NCBI GenBank assembly: GCA_947471745.1
Contig: CANJKZ010000519.1
Coordinates: forward strand, 277,501 to 341,500
Origin: Closterium sp. Naga37s-1
Taxonomy: Eukaryota > Streptophyta > Zygnematophyceae > Desmidiales > Closteriaceae
DNA: 64,000 bases
Direction of reading: 5' to 3'
A program made the translations under genes and the position numbers. Every line of letters begins with the position of its first letter. Position 1 is the first letter of the stretch. Of this stretch, positions 11,018 through 21,932 are shown one piece after another. The notes below the pieces were generated by a model. The model did not search any database and had not been told where the DNA came from. It saw only the letters and a program-made list of their open reading frames with translations.

Positions 11018-14000
11018 ATGGCGGCTTGGTCCCTCCGCAAGTCACGCGGATTAGCGGAATCGCATCTTCTTGAAGGCCAGACGCTGGAGGGGGAGCTGTG
11101 GAAGCTAAGCGATCAGCTGCGGCAATGGCGGCGCCGGTGGTTCATTCTGCATCGAGGCGCGCCACGGCTGTTGTATAAGATCAGGGAGGGAGATTCGCGA
11201 CTACGTGGCACGATACCATTGGTGGATGCGAGTGTGGGGGTGCTGAGGTGCGAAATATGCATTTCTCACAACCCGTTTTAAGGTCACCTCGCCTCCCCTG
11301 TAGCTGCTCTTCAGTTGATCCGGCAGTCACCTTGATGTTTCGAGATTCTTTTTACAAACTGCTCGCTTGACGTGCACTTCCTCTCTCCCACTTCCCCTTC
11401 GTTCCCCGCCCTGTCTCGCCCTTGTCCCCTTTCTCTTCCTTGTTCCCTGACCCCAACGTGCAGCTCCCCGGCCAACCACCCCACCTGGTCCTGCTTCTGT
11501 GAGTCACCTTCCCAGCTTGTCTTTCCACCATTTTAGTCTTGGTTTTCCTCCTCCACGGGGGTAACTTCCTTTTTTTGTCTCTTTGACTCTGACTCAGTAG
11601 CCATCTCTCTTCCATTCGCTTGCCCTCCGTCCCCTCCACGTCTTTTAAGAATTCCACATGCTTCAACTGAATCCTCTTCATTTGCCCCCCCACAGACATC
11701 CGCGGACCAATGGGATCGCACCACCTGGCAGCAGAGAGCAAGCAAGCAGCCGAACGGTGGATGGAGCTCCTGTCTGTGACTGCCGCAGCCGCATCCCTGC
11801 AAGTAAGGAGTCGAGGGAGTGTGGAGGGTGGGGGGACGGCGGGATGGAGGGTGGAGGGCGGGTGGAGTGGGGTGAGGTGAGGGAGAGGCGGGGTGGACTG
11901 GAGGGCCGTATGTTGGCATGGTTAGGGAGTGACTTGGCTTGGGGGTTTTGAGGCGTCTCAAAGGGTGGATGGTGCTGCTGTCTGTCACTGCTGCAGCCGC
12001 GTCCCTTCAGGCAAGAGAGCGTGGAGGGCGGGCGGGTGGAGAACGAGTGGAGGGTGGGTGGAGGGTCGTATGTTAGTGCAACACAGGGTAACTTCAAATG
12101 CCGACTCTCCCCTCTGCTCCCTGCCCTGCCTCTCCAGGTGGAGTGCCTGTGAGTGCACACTGGCTTGGTGGAACCTCGGGTGATAAAAGTAGTGTTTCGA
12201 GACGCATCAAAACACTATTTTCATTGCGTGCACACTGGCTTGGTGGAACCTCGGGTGGCATGGGCATGGGGGACTAATACAGGCATTCCAGCTGCCTCAA
12301 GGGCTGACATGCTGTCTTCAACATGCTGTCTTCAACATGCTGTCTTCAACATGCTGTCTTCAACATGCTGTCTTCAACATGCTGTCTTCAACATGCCGAC
12401 TCTCCCCTCCCTCTCCTTCCTGTTCTTCCTCGCCAGGTGGAGTGCTTGTGTGTGCGCGCCGGCTCGGTGCAACCTGCATGCTCTAATGCTGACGTGCGAC
12501 TCTTCTCCTCCTCCCGTGCCTCCTCTCCCACCTCCTCGTCTCTCCAACAGTCGCGCATGATTCAACCAGTCCATGCCGGCCCAACGTACCCTCCACCCCT
12601 CCCTCCATCCCACCCACAATCCGATCCTTCTTCTCACCCACCTTCCCACCCACCATCTGTTCTACCATCCCATCCGCCATCCTCAAAGGCCACACGCTCC
12701 ACGCCCTCGTCCTCGCACCATCAGCCCCCAGGTTCATCTTCCCTGGCCCTCCCTGCACATCATCCCCTCACCACCACCGCCTCCATTACCAACCCCACCC
12801 ACATTGCCACCCCCGCTGCTTCGTCTGCAAGCGTGGATGAAACCGGATCACACCAGCAGCACTCGCAGAATCCCCAGCAGCAGCACGAGGGGCAGAGGCA
12901 GCAGCAGCAGCAGCAGCAACAGCAGCAAGGTCAGGGGCAGAGGCAGCAGTTACAGAAGTCGAGAATTCCCCGTGTGGAGCAGTGGGTTATGGAGGGCGCA
13001 CAGCTAGCAGGTGGCGCTGCTGCTGCTGCTTCTACTGCGATACCACCTGATACCACACCTGAGAGTGCTTCCATTTCGATGACGCCCGGTAGCTCACCTG
13101 CTAGTGCTTCCATTGCGATGACGCCCGGTAGCTCACCTGCTAGTTCTGCTGTTGCTGCACCTGGCAATGCTGTGATCACTGCTGCTGGCTCTGCCCGTGC
13201 CCTCAGTCTCAGAGGGACGGCTGAGCTGGCGCGCTGTGATTCGCTGTCTGACAATGACGGTGCATTCGACTCGCCGCGTTCTGATTCGTTCCTATCCCTC
13301 TGCTCGGACAACGACTGGGGAACGCCTGGTTCGGCATTTGCCACGCCTGGTCCGGGCTTTGCCACACCTGGTCCGGGCTTTGCCACACCTGGTCCGGGAT
13401 TTGCCACACCTGGTTCAGCGTTTGCCACGCCCATGCTAGCAGCATCCACCCCTATATTCACAAGCTCCACTCCCGTTATAGCAGGCTCCACTCCCACGTA
13501 TAGAGGCAGACCCCCTTCTGTTGCTGCCATTGCAGCTCGACTGGCCCGGCTGTCTCCCTCTACACATGCTGATGCGATGGCAGGTGCTGATGTAACCTCG
13601 ATTGCAGATGGATCACTCGTGATTACGGTGGCTGCGGCTGCAGTAGCTGCGGATATTGCTACAGAAGGGAGGCACATGGCAGCAGCAGGTGGTTCAGAGG
13701 ATACAGGAGGGCCTGCCACCTGTAGCGCTAGCAGCGGTGTCAAGAGTGACGGCTGTAGCAACAGCAGAAGCGATGTGGATGGGAGGAATGGTGTGGCGTG
13801 GCAAGTAGGGGACACATGGGAACCACCTGAACAATCACCTGAACGGTCACCTGAAGGTGCAGTGTGCGTTACAGCATGTGAGCACCACCCTTTAGAAATC
13901 GGATCTAGCATACATGCATCGCCATCATCAACAACAGCAGGACGAGCAGCAGCAGCAGCAGAAGCAGCAGAAGAAGGAGCAACAGCAACAGCAGCACCTT

Positions 14001-15759
14001 CACCACCATCACCAGCAACAGCGGCAACAGCAGCAGCAGCAGCAGCAGCAGGAGTTGACCGGAATAGCACCACAGGCCCAGCTCGTTGCTTCGAAGGCCG
14101 AATCCGTACAGAAGACGTGGCTGTACGAAGAGAAGCTCACACGGATCATTTTACAGAAGGGGCTGAGCCCTTCCCCTCTGGTGCTTCTCACTTTGAGCCG
14201 TCGCTGCTGGCAGTGCTGGCAGAGTCCCGCGGGATGGGGCATGCTGTACCAGGAGAAGCTGCCATGGATCATTTTACAGAAGGATCTGAGCCGTTCATTT
14301 CTGGTGCTTCTGACTTTGAGCCGTCGCTGCTGGCAGTGCTGGCAGAGTCCCGCGGGATGGGGCATGCCTCTGCGTTTGCTGATGTGATGGGATTCTTTGA
14401 AGATGGGGGATGTGACGAGGAGGAGGAGGAGGAAGTGGAGGATGGCCAGGACGATGCAAGGACGGGAGGGAGGGGTTATGAAGGGAGGAACGGGCAGCGT
14501 GGGGGTGAGGCAGGTGGGGATAGAGAGGGAGTGGGAAGAGGTGGAGAGAGAAGGGATGGAACCACCTGTCCTAAGGTAACCTTGCTGGGAGGAAGCACAG
14601 CAACAGAATCATCAGCAACGGAAGCATTGTGTCTTTCTTCCTTGCTACCCTTGACAACTCCCCTTACTACAGCCACTGCCACCACAGTCCTCTCTGTCAC
14701 TGCTCTGCATCCCGGAAGCGAATCCGCAACAGGTGCTGTGTCTCCCACAGTAAAGTACCCAGTCGGGTGTTCATCCCTTCCATCCTCTCCTCCCCATACA
14801 GTCACACCCCCCATGCTCACATGGAGCGAGCTCTCCCCCTCTCCAGGCATGCTAGGAGGAGCATGTCTTGCTGCGCCTTCCAGAGGATTGGGGTTGCCTG
14901 GTGGGCGATCTGGTGAAGCATCTGTGGATGGCAGAGAGATTGGGGGAGAAGCGGAGGGAAGGGGAGGAGGGAGAGGAGGAGAAGGGGGGGAGGACAGGAG
15001 TGAGATATGCCATTTTAAGCAGGAGCTTGAGAGGAGGTGCAGAGACAATGATAAGCAGGCTGTTGGTGACAGGTTAGGGATGGATGGATGCAGAACAGGG
15101 GAGGCATGGAGGCAGGGAGAGGCGGGGACTGGATGGGATGCAGGGAGACTGGAAGGCAGGAATGGGAGTCACAGAGGGGAATTGACAATGGAAGAGTCGA
15201 GTGCCAGGGGTGATGGTGGGAGAAATGGAACAAGGGAGCAGAGAGTGGGGGCACAGGAGGACATATGGAGTGGGTTTCGGTGGGGTTGGGCCGCGAATAG
15301 CTCAGCTTCCAGAGGGGAATCTTCATCACATGAGCTGCGGGCTCTGCTGCGGCTTCAGCTGCGATTCGAGCGAGCCATGACCCAACTGTATGGTCTTGTT
15401 CCCTCGTGTTCACTCGTACCGTTTCCCATTCATTTCTGTTGCTGGCTGGATGAATTTCCCGTCATTTTGCTCGTTACTGTTCAGTGTGCAGTGCATTCAG
15501 TCAGTCTGCTACCCGCCCGTCTGACTTGCCTTGCCCCATATTACTCCATAAGAGGTTTGAGTCGACTCTAAACTCCGCTGTTCTGTCATGCGTTGCCCCA
15601 CATGATTGCAGAATGAATTGCCAGTCCGAGCTGCAGGCCAAAGACAAGAGAATAATTTCACTGGAAGCACAGGTGTCTGCTCTTGAATATCAAGTAGCAT
15701 GCTTGGAACATGACAATCTTAGGCTAAAGAAGGTTGTTGTAACCATCATGGAGAAGTAG
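11018..15759 (+). CDS. PH-domain protein with long disordered linker and C-terminal coiled coil
   Basis: Five exons keep phase: 11018-11247, 11464-11498 (a 35-bp micro-exon), 11696-11802, 12437-15387 and 15612-15759 (3471 bp, 1156 residues). The first three exons encode a pleckstrin-homology domain at about residues 22-115. It has LEGELWKL, QWRRRWFIL (strands 1-3 with basic phosphoinositide-type residues), the micro-exon segment SPANHPTWSCF, and a C-terminal helix ESKQAAERWMELL with the hallmark Trp. Exon 4 is about 980 residues of Ser/Pro/Ala/Gln-rich sequence with internal repeats. The last exon encodes a coiled coil (LQAKDKRIISLEAQVSALEY..LEHDNLRLKKV). A membrane-associated scaffold is a reasonable inference; no specific family was recognised. 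The tail exon is copied twice between the downstream Hsp70 genes. Confidence 0.75.
11741..12020 (+). repeat. Duplicated 3' end of PH-gene exon 3
   Basis: The exon 3 end (CGGTGGATGGAGCTCCTGTCTGTGACTGCCGCAGCC..TCCCTGCAA|gtaagg, 11754-11808) recurs at about 11960-12020 with CTGCTGTCTGTCACTGCTGCAGCCGCGTCCCTTCAG|gcaag. The copy's donor is degraded (gc instead of gt). A purine-rich stretch (GGAGGGTGGG) follows both copies. Confidence 0.85.
12134..12482 (+). repeat. Three copies of the 5' end of PH-gene exon 4
   Basis: The acceptor plus GTGGAGTGCTTGTGTGTGCGCGCCGGCTCGGTGCAACCT at 12437 is echoed at 12139 (GTGGAGTGCCTGTGAGTGCACACTGGCTTGGTGGAACCTCGG; TGA in frame) and in part at 12226. The two upstream copies resemble each other more than the real exon, pointing to stepwise duplication. 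Confidence 0.82.
12309..12393 (+). repeat. 14-bp tandem repeat in PH-gene intron 3
   Basis: Six perfect copies of CATGCTGTCTTCAA followed by a partial CATGC. It sits just upstream of the polypyrimidine tract and acceptor of exon 4. Confidence 0.93.
13340..13435 (+). repeat. Short coding repeat FATPGPG in PH-gene exon 4
   Basis: About five in-frame copies of a ~24-bp unit (TTTGCCACACCTGGTCCGGG), encoding Phe-Ala-Thr-Pro-Gly-Pro/Ser-Gly/Ala. It lies in the disordered linker region of the PH protein. Confidence 0.88.
14140..14370 (+). repeat. 123-bp coding duplication in PH-gene exon 4
   Basis: GATCATTTTACAGAAGG starts copies at 14144 and 14267. Each encodes DHFTEG(A/S)EPF.SGAS.FEPSLLAVLAESRGMGHA. 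The 123-bp period (41 codons) preserves frame. Residue conservation, especially FEPSLLAVLAESRGMGH, is higher than in the surrounding homopolymer-rich linker, so this may be a short functional motif. Confidence 0.88.
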
Positions 15760-15863
15760 TGTGTACAGAAGTCTCAATATATAATGTGCCTTGCTTTGCT
15801 CTACATAGTTGTGCTCTCAAAGCAGGCAATCCGTATACCCTTTCCATAAAATGCTAACCACCC

Positions 15864-17997
15864 CTAACTCAAACACCCTGGAAAAAGTCTGCAGATACCC
15901 TCCAGCTCCTTCATCTTATTTTCGAATCTGTCCACGTCAGTCAACTGGATCTTATCGAGCCACTCAATGGTCAACTGCACTACAACCTCAAGCTTCTTCC
16001 TATCACCGGCTTTAAGCTTGCTGGCGATCTTGTCGTCCTGTATTCTGTTGCGCATGTTGTAGGCGTAGCTCTCAACCAAGTTTTTCGCCTCCACCTTCCT
16101 CTTGTGCTGCTTGTCGTCCTCCTTGTACCTCTCCGCGTCGTGAACCATCTTCTCAATCTCATCCTTGCTGAGCCGGCCCTTATCTCTCACGATGGAAAAC
16201 TTGTTATTCTGGCCAGTAGTTTCGTCCTCGGTACCAACGTTTAGAACACCATTGGCATCAATGTCGAACCAGACAGTGACCTCAAGAGCGTGACCGCGGG
16301 CAGCAGGGGGGATGCCGGACAGCTCGAACGTGCCGAGCAGATGGTTATCCCGGGTCTTGGCACTCTCACCCTCGAACACCCGGATCAGCACACCAGGCTG
16401 GTTGCTGGAGGAGGTAGAGATTACATGCTCCCTCTTCACGGGAATCGTGCTGTTTCTGGGGATGACAACAGTCATGACACCGTCGGCAGTCTCCAGAACC
16501 AGGGACAGCGGAATAGCCTCCAACAGCAGCAGGTCATCAAATTCGTGGCTGAGGATAGCCGCTTGCACGGCCGCGCCGTACGCGACGGCCTCGTCGGGGT
16601 TGATGCTCTTGCAGAGATCCTTCCCGTTGAAGTATTTCTGCAGGAGCTGCTGCACCTTGGGGATACGCGTGGACCCGCCGACGAGCACCACGTCGTGGAC
16701 CTCATTCTTGTCTATCTTGGCGTCCTTGAGGCACTTCTCAACCGGCTCCATGCACTGCAGGCAGACATAGCCAAACGAAATCAGCATCGCATTCAAATCA
16801 AATATAATCGAAACCGGGAAAGTGAGAAAATGAATAAGAGAGCCTGAACCGCAAAGTGGACTTCCGAGGCTGCAGGTAGTAAAAGGTTATGATGATCGGA
16901 AGGGAGGAAGCTGAGAGAGCAACCTACCTTGCGAAACAAGTCCATGTTGAGCTCCTCGAATTTGGTACGGGTGAGGGTGGTGTGGAAGTCGATACCATCG
17001 TACAAGCAGTCGATCTCAATGCTCGTCTGTGCGGTGCACGAGAGGATTCGCTTGGCGCGCTCGCAAGCAGCTCGGAGACGACGGAGAGCCCTGGGGTTGT
17101 TGCTCATGTCCTTCCTGTATTTCCTCTTAAACTTCTGAATGAAGTAGTTCACCAGACGGTTGTCTAAATCTTCACCGCCCAAGTGAGAGTCTCCAGCAGT
17201 CGCCCTCACCTCGAAAACACCCTCCTCGATCGTAAGAAGCGACACATCCAATGTACCTCCGCCAAGATCGAAGATAAGAACGTTCTTAACGTCGGCGCTG
17301 GTCGTGACCTTGTCGAGACCGTACGCGACAGCAGCGGCAGTGGGCTCGTTGATGACACGGAGGACGTTCAGGCTCGCGATTGCGCCAGCGTCCTTCGTGG
17401 CTTGTCGTTGCGAGTCGTTGAAGGACGCAGGAACGCTGATGACGGCGTTCTTAACGGTGCTTCCGAGGTAAGCCTCGGCGATCTCCTTCATCCTGATAAG
17501 AACCATGGAGGAAATTTCCTCCGCAGCGAAGGTCTTGGTCTCGCCTTTGTACTGGACCTTAATCACGGGCCTGTCGCCAGGGCCTTCGGTGATCTTAAAC
17601 GGCCACAGCTTTTTATCGCTTTGGACGGAAGCATCGGAAAAGCGACGGCCAATCAAACGCTTGACATCTGCGTAGTAGTGAAAATAATCGGGGACACATT
17701 TAAGTTGAATGGTTGCTCCCTGTAATATCATCACATTAGGTTAAAATAATATGTCACTAGAGCATCAGTGTGCGTCGACTCACCGAAGACGGTGTTGGTT
17801 GGGTTCCTTTCGACTTGATTCTTCGCAGCATCGCCAATGAGACGCTCCGAGTCGGTGAAGGCGACACACGAAGGAGTGGTGCGGTTACCCTGTTCGTCGG
17901 GGATGATCTCCACGCGACCGTGTCGCCACACAGCGACACAGCTGTAGGTAGTACCGAGATCGATACCAATAACCGGACCGTCTCCCCAGGTAGCCAT
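15864..17997 (-). CDS. Hsp70 family protein, copy 1 of tandem cluster, lacks EEVD tail
   Basis: Exons 17997-17784, 17667-16928 and 16754-15864 (1845 bp, 614 residues), with introns after NTVF(G) and after DLFRK, as in the two sister genes. It is an ATP-dependent cytosolic-type chaperone. Signature 1 (IDLGTTYS), signature 2 ([14 protein letters not shown]) and signature 3 ([16 protein letters not shown]) are intact, as are Lys of DVKRLIGR, Glu of NEPTAA and the GGGT threonine. Departures from the norm are many: VPASFND instead of VPAYFND, linker [11 protein letters not shown] instead of [11 protein letters not shown], a substrate-domain strand [13 protein letters not shown], and a truncated C-terminus ([17 protein letters not shown]), about 40 residues short of copy 3. 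Without EEVD it should not bind TPR co-chaperones. The start codon matches the family ([15 protein letters not shown]). Confidence 0.9.
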
Positions 17998-18049
17998 TTC
18001 GCTGGGAGTGCAAGCAGAGGCGAGGAGGTACGGAGGTGCGTCTACGAGT

Positions 18050-18310
18050 ATAGCCTAGGTAGGAAAGAAGCTGAGGAATAGGCACAATTTCTTAGCTGAA
18101 CTGAGATCTGTATAAGCAGCTGGAAGCTTAGCTCTTTGTAAGCTGGAGATGTCTCCTGGTGTGAGGGGGGAAGCGAAGTTAGCCTGTCAACAGTCTTTGC
18201 CATTTTGCTTATCTGAAGAGGCCTCTCCTGACCGCCGATTACGACTAGATTCATCCCAGCAGATATCGTGGCGCCGCAGCTGGCCGTCGAAACTTGACTC
18301 TGGGAGACGC
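18050..18310 (-). promoter_or_regulatory. Upstream region of Hsp70 copy 1, homologous to those of copies 2 and 3
   Basis: It contains the block ATCGTGGCGCCGCAGCTGGCC-GTCGAAACTTGACTC (about 18267-18300) and a GTGTGAGG..AGCCTGTCAA block (18158-18195). Both are shared with the other two Hsp70 upstream regions, so the promoter was duplicated with the gene. The putative heat-shock element seen in copy 3 (TTCTAGATGCTTC) reads ATTCATCCC here and looks degraded. Confidence 0.55.
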
Positions 18311-18639
18311 AAAACGTTCGGCGCAGGGGGGGGGAAGGGGTGCTTCTAGGGAGACGACTGTAGTAAGCATCCAGGCCACGCAGTTCCGTGACTGGTCGGC
18401 CTGATTACGGACTATGGACGGCACAATTTCCGGGAGGTCAGGGTCGGTCGGGACTGGATAAATAGGATCTGGTCTGGGTCGGCCCGACCAAGGAAGAAGC
18501 TCCTGCGCCCGCCTGTTACTGGGGCCTCGTTTGGCAAGCGAAGCAGCTGATACACCTTACAGGCCACGAAGGTGCTCGCTCGCACGATTGACACTACACG
18601 AAGAATTGCTACCGCTGTCTAAGATGTGCATTTCACTAA

Positions 18640-18915
18640 AATTTACACGCATGACCCAAGTGTATGGTGCTGCTCACTAGTTCCATTTCCCACTTGTGAA
18701 TTTCTATGTATTTTGCATGTTTTCTGCTTCTGGTGTGTTCAACTGTGCCTTGTTGTTTCTCCTCCTGATACCTTCCATCCAACACATTGCAGAATTAACT
18801 GCCTGGTGGAGCTTCATACGGTTAAAAAAACCAGAGGTTATACTCATTAGAGACAAAATGTCACGCCTGGAAGGTGAAAATTGTAGGCTAAGAGCAATGT
18901 TGAGCACCAATTGAC
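18640..18915 (+). pseudogene. Decayed copy of the last exon (coiled-coil tail) of the PH gene
   Basis: It aligns with 15375-15759. ATGACCCAAGTGTATGG (PH exon 4 end plus donor) lies at 18650, a similar intron follows, then ..CATTGCAG|AATTAACTGCC, and the tail LEGENCRLRAML corresponds to LEHDNLRLKKVV. An in-frame TAG and a frameshift separate the two halves, and there is no PH domain upstream. This marks the left edge of the second Hsp70 duplication unit. Confidence 0.8.
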
Positions 18916-19070
18916 AGTTGCTGAATGCTACATCATCATTCATTCAACTTAGATGAAAAGGGCACAACAAGCTCACTTCACCCAGTCACTATTTTTGGTT
19001 AGGACATCTTATGCAAGAATCTCTGAACACAATCAGGAGGCGCACCTCCAGGCTCTTGCTCCCTGGTACA

Positions 19071-19752
19071 TCACATCACGACGATGAAAGGGCTGCAGAT
19101 ACCTTCCAGCCACTTCTTCCTGTCTTCATATTCGTACGCCTCAGCCATCGGGGTCCGTGCGAGCCACTCTATCGTCATCTCCACAGCATCCTCGATTTTA
19201 TATCTGTCCCCAGCGTCGAGATCGCACGTGATTGTGTCGTCCCTTGTCATCATGTTTTTAATCTCGTAGGCATACGTCATAAGCGAGTCCATTGCCTTCA
19301 CCTTCCTCTTATCCCGCACGTCCTCCGCGTTGTACCTCTCAGCGTCCTGGACCATCTTCGCAATCTCAGCCTCGCTCAGCCGCCCCTTCTCAATCTTAAT
19401 TTTCTTTTTCTGGCCGGTGGTCTTGTCCTCGGCACTGACATTAAGAATACCGTTAGCGTCCATGTCGAAGCAGACGGTGATCTGAGGAGCAGGGGGGATA
19501 TTGGACAGCCCAAATTTCCCGAGCAGACGGTTATCTTTGGTCTTGGGGTGCTCACCCTCGAACACCTGGATCAACACACCAGGCTGGTTACCGGAAAACA
19601 CCTGCTCCTTCTTCGTGGGAATCGCGGTGTTCCTGCGAACGATCACGTTCATGACCTCGTTGGCAGATTCGAGACCCAGGGACACAGGCGTGACGTCGCG
19701 CAGCAGCAGGTCCTGCACCTTCTCGCCGCTGAGGATAGCCGCTTGCACGGCA

Positions 19753-19784
<32 letters not shown>

Positions 19785-21161
19785 ACTCTTGCAGAGCTCC
19801 TTGCCGTTGAGACAGTCCTGCAGCAGCTGCTGCACCTTGGGAATGCGCGTGGAGCCACCGAAGAGCACCACTTCGTGAATCTGATGCTTGCTCAACCCCG
19901 AGTCCCTGATGCACTTCTCCACCGGCTCAAGGCACTGCAGATACAAGAAGGAAACAACTTCAGCTTCGATCCTCAAAAAGGTAAAATCACAGATTCAGAT
20001 TACGAGAAAAAATCGAAACTCGGGTCTCTGAAATTTCAACAGAACTTCAAGGATGCAGTTAATTCTCTAACTGCAAGGGGAAAATAACGAAAGCGTTCCA
20101 ACGCACCTTGCGGAACAAGTCCATGTTGAGCTCCTCGAGTCTTAAACGGGTGATGGTGCTGTCAAAGTCTTGACCATCGTACAGAGAGTCAATCTCAATT
20201 TTCGCCTGCGTCGAGTCCGAGAGGGTTCGCTTGGCACGCTCGCAAGCAGTGCGGAGACGACGGAGAGCCTTCTGGTCGGTGCTCATGTCCTTCCTGTACT
20301 TCCTCTTGAACTCCTCAGCGCAGAATTTCACCAGACGGGCGTCGAAGTCCTCACCGCCCAAGTGAGCGTCACCAGCAGTCGCCTTAACCTCAAAAGTACC
20401 CTCCTTGATAATCAGAAGCGACACATCCAAGGTACCTCCGCCAAGATCGAATATGAGAACGTTTTTTTCGCCGGAATTGGTCGCCTTCTTGATGAGACCG
20501 TAAGCGATAGCAGCGGCGGTGGGCTCGTTAATGATACGGAGGACATTCAGGCCCGCGATTGCGCCAGCGTCCTTCGTGGCTTGTCGTTGCGAGTCGTTGA
20601 AGGACGCAGGAACGGTGACGACCGCATTCTTAACAGTGCTTTTGAGGTACGCCTCTGCAATCTCCTTCATCTTGATGAGAACCATGGAAGAAATTTCCTC
20701 GGGAGCGAAGACTTTGGTTTCTTCCTTGAACTCGACCTTAATCATGGGCTTGTCTCCAGGGCCTTTGGTGACCTGGAACGGCCACAGCTTTTTGTCGCTT
20801 TGGACGGAAGCATCGGAAAAGCGACGGCCAATCAGACGCTTGACATCTGCGTAGTAGTGAAAAGAACCAGGACACATTAGTTAAATGTTCGTTCCCGGTA
20901 ATTATCGTCAATTTGAAGTTACTATAAAGAGCTTATGTTAAGAACATCAATTTGCGTGGACTCACCGAAGACGGTGTTGACTGGGTTCATTTCAACTTGC
21001 TTCTTCGCAGCATCGCCAATGAGACGCTCCGAGTCGGTGAAGGCGACATAGGAGGGGGTGGTGCGGCTACCCTGGTCGTTCGCGATTATCTCTACGCGAT
21101 CGTGCTTCCACACAGCGACACAGCTGTAGCTTGTACCGAGGTCGATACCAATAGCAGCCAT
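19071..21161 (-). CDS. Hsp70 family protein, copy 2 of tandem cluster, lacks EEVD tail
   Basis: Exons 21161-20966, 20846-20107 and 19934-19071 (1800 bp, 599 residues), with intron positions identical to its neighbours. ATPase signatures are present ([37 protein letters not shown]). The N-terminus lacks six residues (MAAIGIDLG). It shares VPASFND and GGTLDVS with copy 1 but not copy 3. There are several small in-frame deletions: ILSGEKVQ lacks GNE, and [11 protein letters not shown] lacks the RGVP bend of the substrate-binding domain. The interdomain linker reads [11 protein letters not shown], with an Arg in the normally hydrophobic stretch. It ends [17 protein letters not shown] without lid helices or EEVD. 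The frame is open throughout, so it is either an expressed divergent chaperone or a young non-functional copy; sequence alone does not decide. Confidence 0.88.
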
Positions 21162-21214
21162 TCTGCTGGGAGTGTAAACAGGAGTGACGAGGGTACGGAG
21201 GTGCGTCGACGAGT

Positions 21215-21450
21215 ATAGCCTATGTAGGGAAGAATCTGAAGAATAGGCACATTCCTCAACTGAACTGAAATCTTTATAAGCTGGATTTGTCTGCAGGTGT
21301 GAGACGGGAAGGTTATTTAGCCTGTCAATGGTCCTTTGCCATTTTGGCGATCTCTGAAGGCCTCTCCTGCCCGTCGATCACGACTAGGTGCTTCCAGCAA
21401 ATCGTGGCGCCGCAGCTAACCGTCATCAAAACTTGACTCATCGGGACGCA
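21215..21450 (-). promoter_or_regulatory. Upstream region of Hsp70 copy 2
   Basis: It shares GGTGCTTCCAGCAAATCGTGG-CGCCGCAGCT (about 21387-21417), AAAACTTGACTC and GTGTGAGACGGGAAGG..AGCCTGTCAA with copies 1 and 3. This supports block duplication of promoter plus gene. The TTC of the heat-shock-like motif is kept but its partner half-sites are not. Confidence 0.5.
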
Positions 21451-21479
21451 AAACCTTCGCCGCGGGGAGGGGTCGGCTT

Positions 21480-21725
21480 GACTAGGAAAGAAAGAAACTT
21501 TCCCGCCGGCCTGACTGAGGTTCTGTTCGCTGGGCGAACATTACAGCAGTACAGCATATCCACTTTACAGGCCCCGATGTTACTAGCACAGTTCACTCAA
21601 CAAGAAGAATTACTTGGAAAGGTACTACTACCAATGTTACAATCACCCAGTTGGAGCTTCCAGTGACTAGAGAAACATGCTTGGATGATGAAAATTGTGG
21701 TCCAAGTGCAATGTTGAGAACTAAG
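21480..21725 (+). pseudogene. Second, more decayed copy of the PH-gene tail and left unit boundary
   Basis: CTTGGATGATGAAAATTGTGG..AATGTTGAGAACTAA (about 21680-21725) matches CTGGAAGGTGAAAATTGTAGG..AATGTTGAGCACCAA at 18868-18912. Upstream, TTTACAGGCCCCGATG..CACAGTTCACTCAACAAGAAGAATTACT (21563-21612) matches CTTACAGGCCACGAAGG..ACACGAAGAATTGCT at 18556-18610. The splice sites and reading frame of the exon are gone. Confidence 0.7.
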
Positions 21726-21932
21726 GGGATTGTTCCATCCTGCAGCATTACCTAGATTATTGACTCTGGTAGAAGTTCACTGAATACTAATTGCTAGGTA
21801 AGATATGTTATGCACGGGTTTCTGAGCCCATTTGAGGGTTTCTGGTGTGTTTCTGTACTGAAAGCAATGAATGGCTTCAAAATTTTGAATGTAGTACAAA
21901 GATTGAACAAACAATCAACTAGATTTCTCGAA

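Noticed and set aside
16290..17725. Long plus-strand open frames opposite the Hsp70 genes
   Set aside because: Antisense to strongly conserved Hsp70 exons with biased third positions; no family similarity on that strand. The same artefact occurs opposite copies 2 and 3.
18640..18915. Separate small coiled-coil gene between Hsp70 copies 1 and 2
   Set aside because: It aligns with the PH-gene last exon and preceding intron, has an in-frame stop plus frameshift, and a matching remnant exists at the next unit boundary, so it is a duplication relic.
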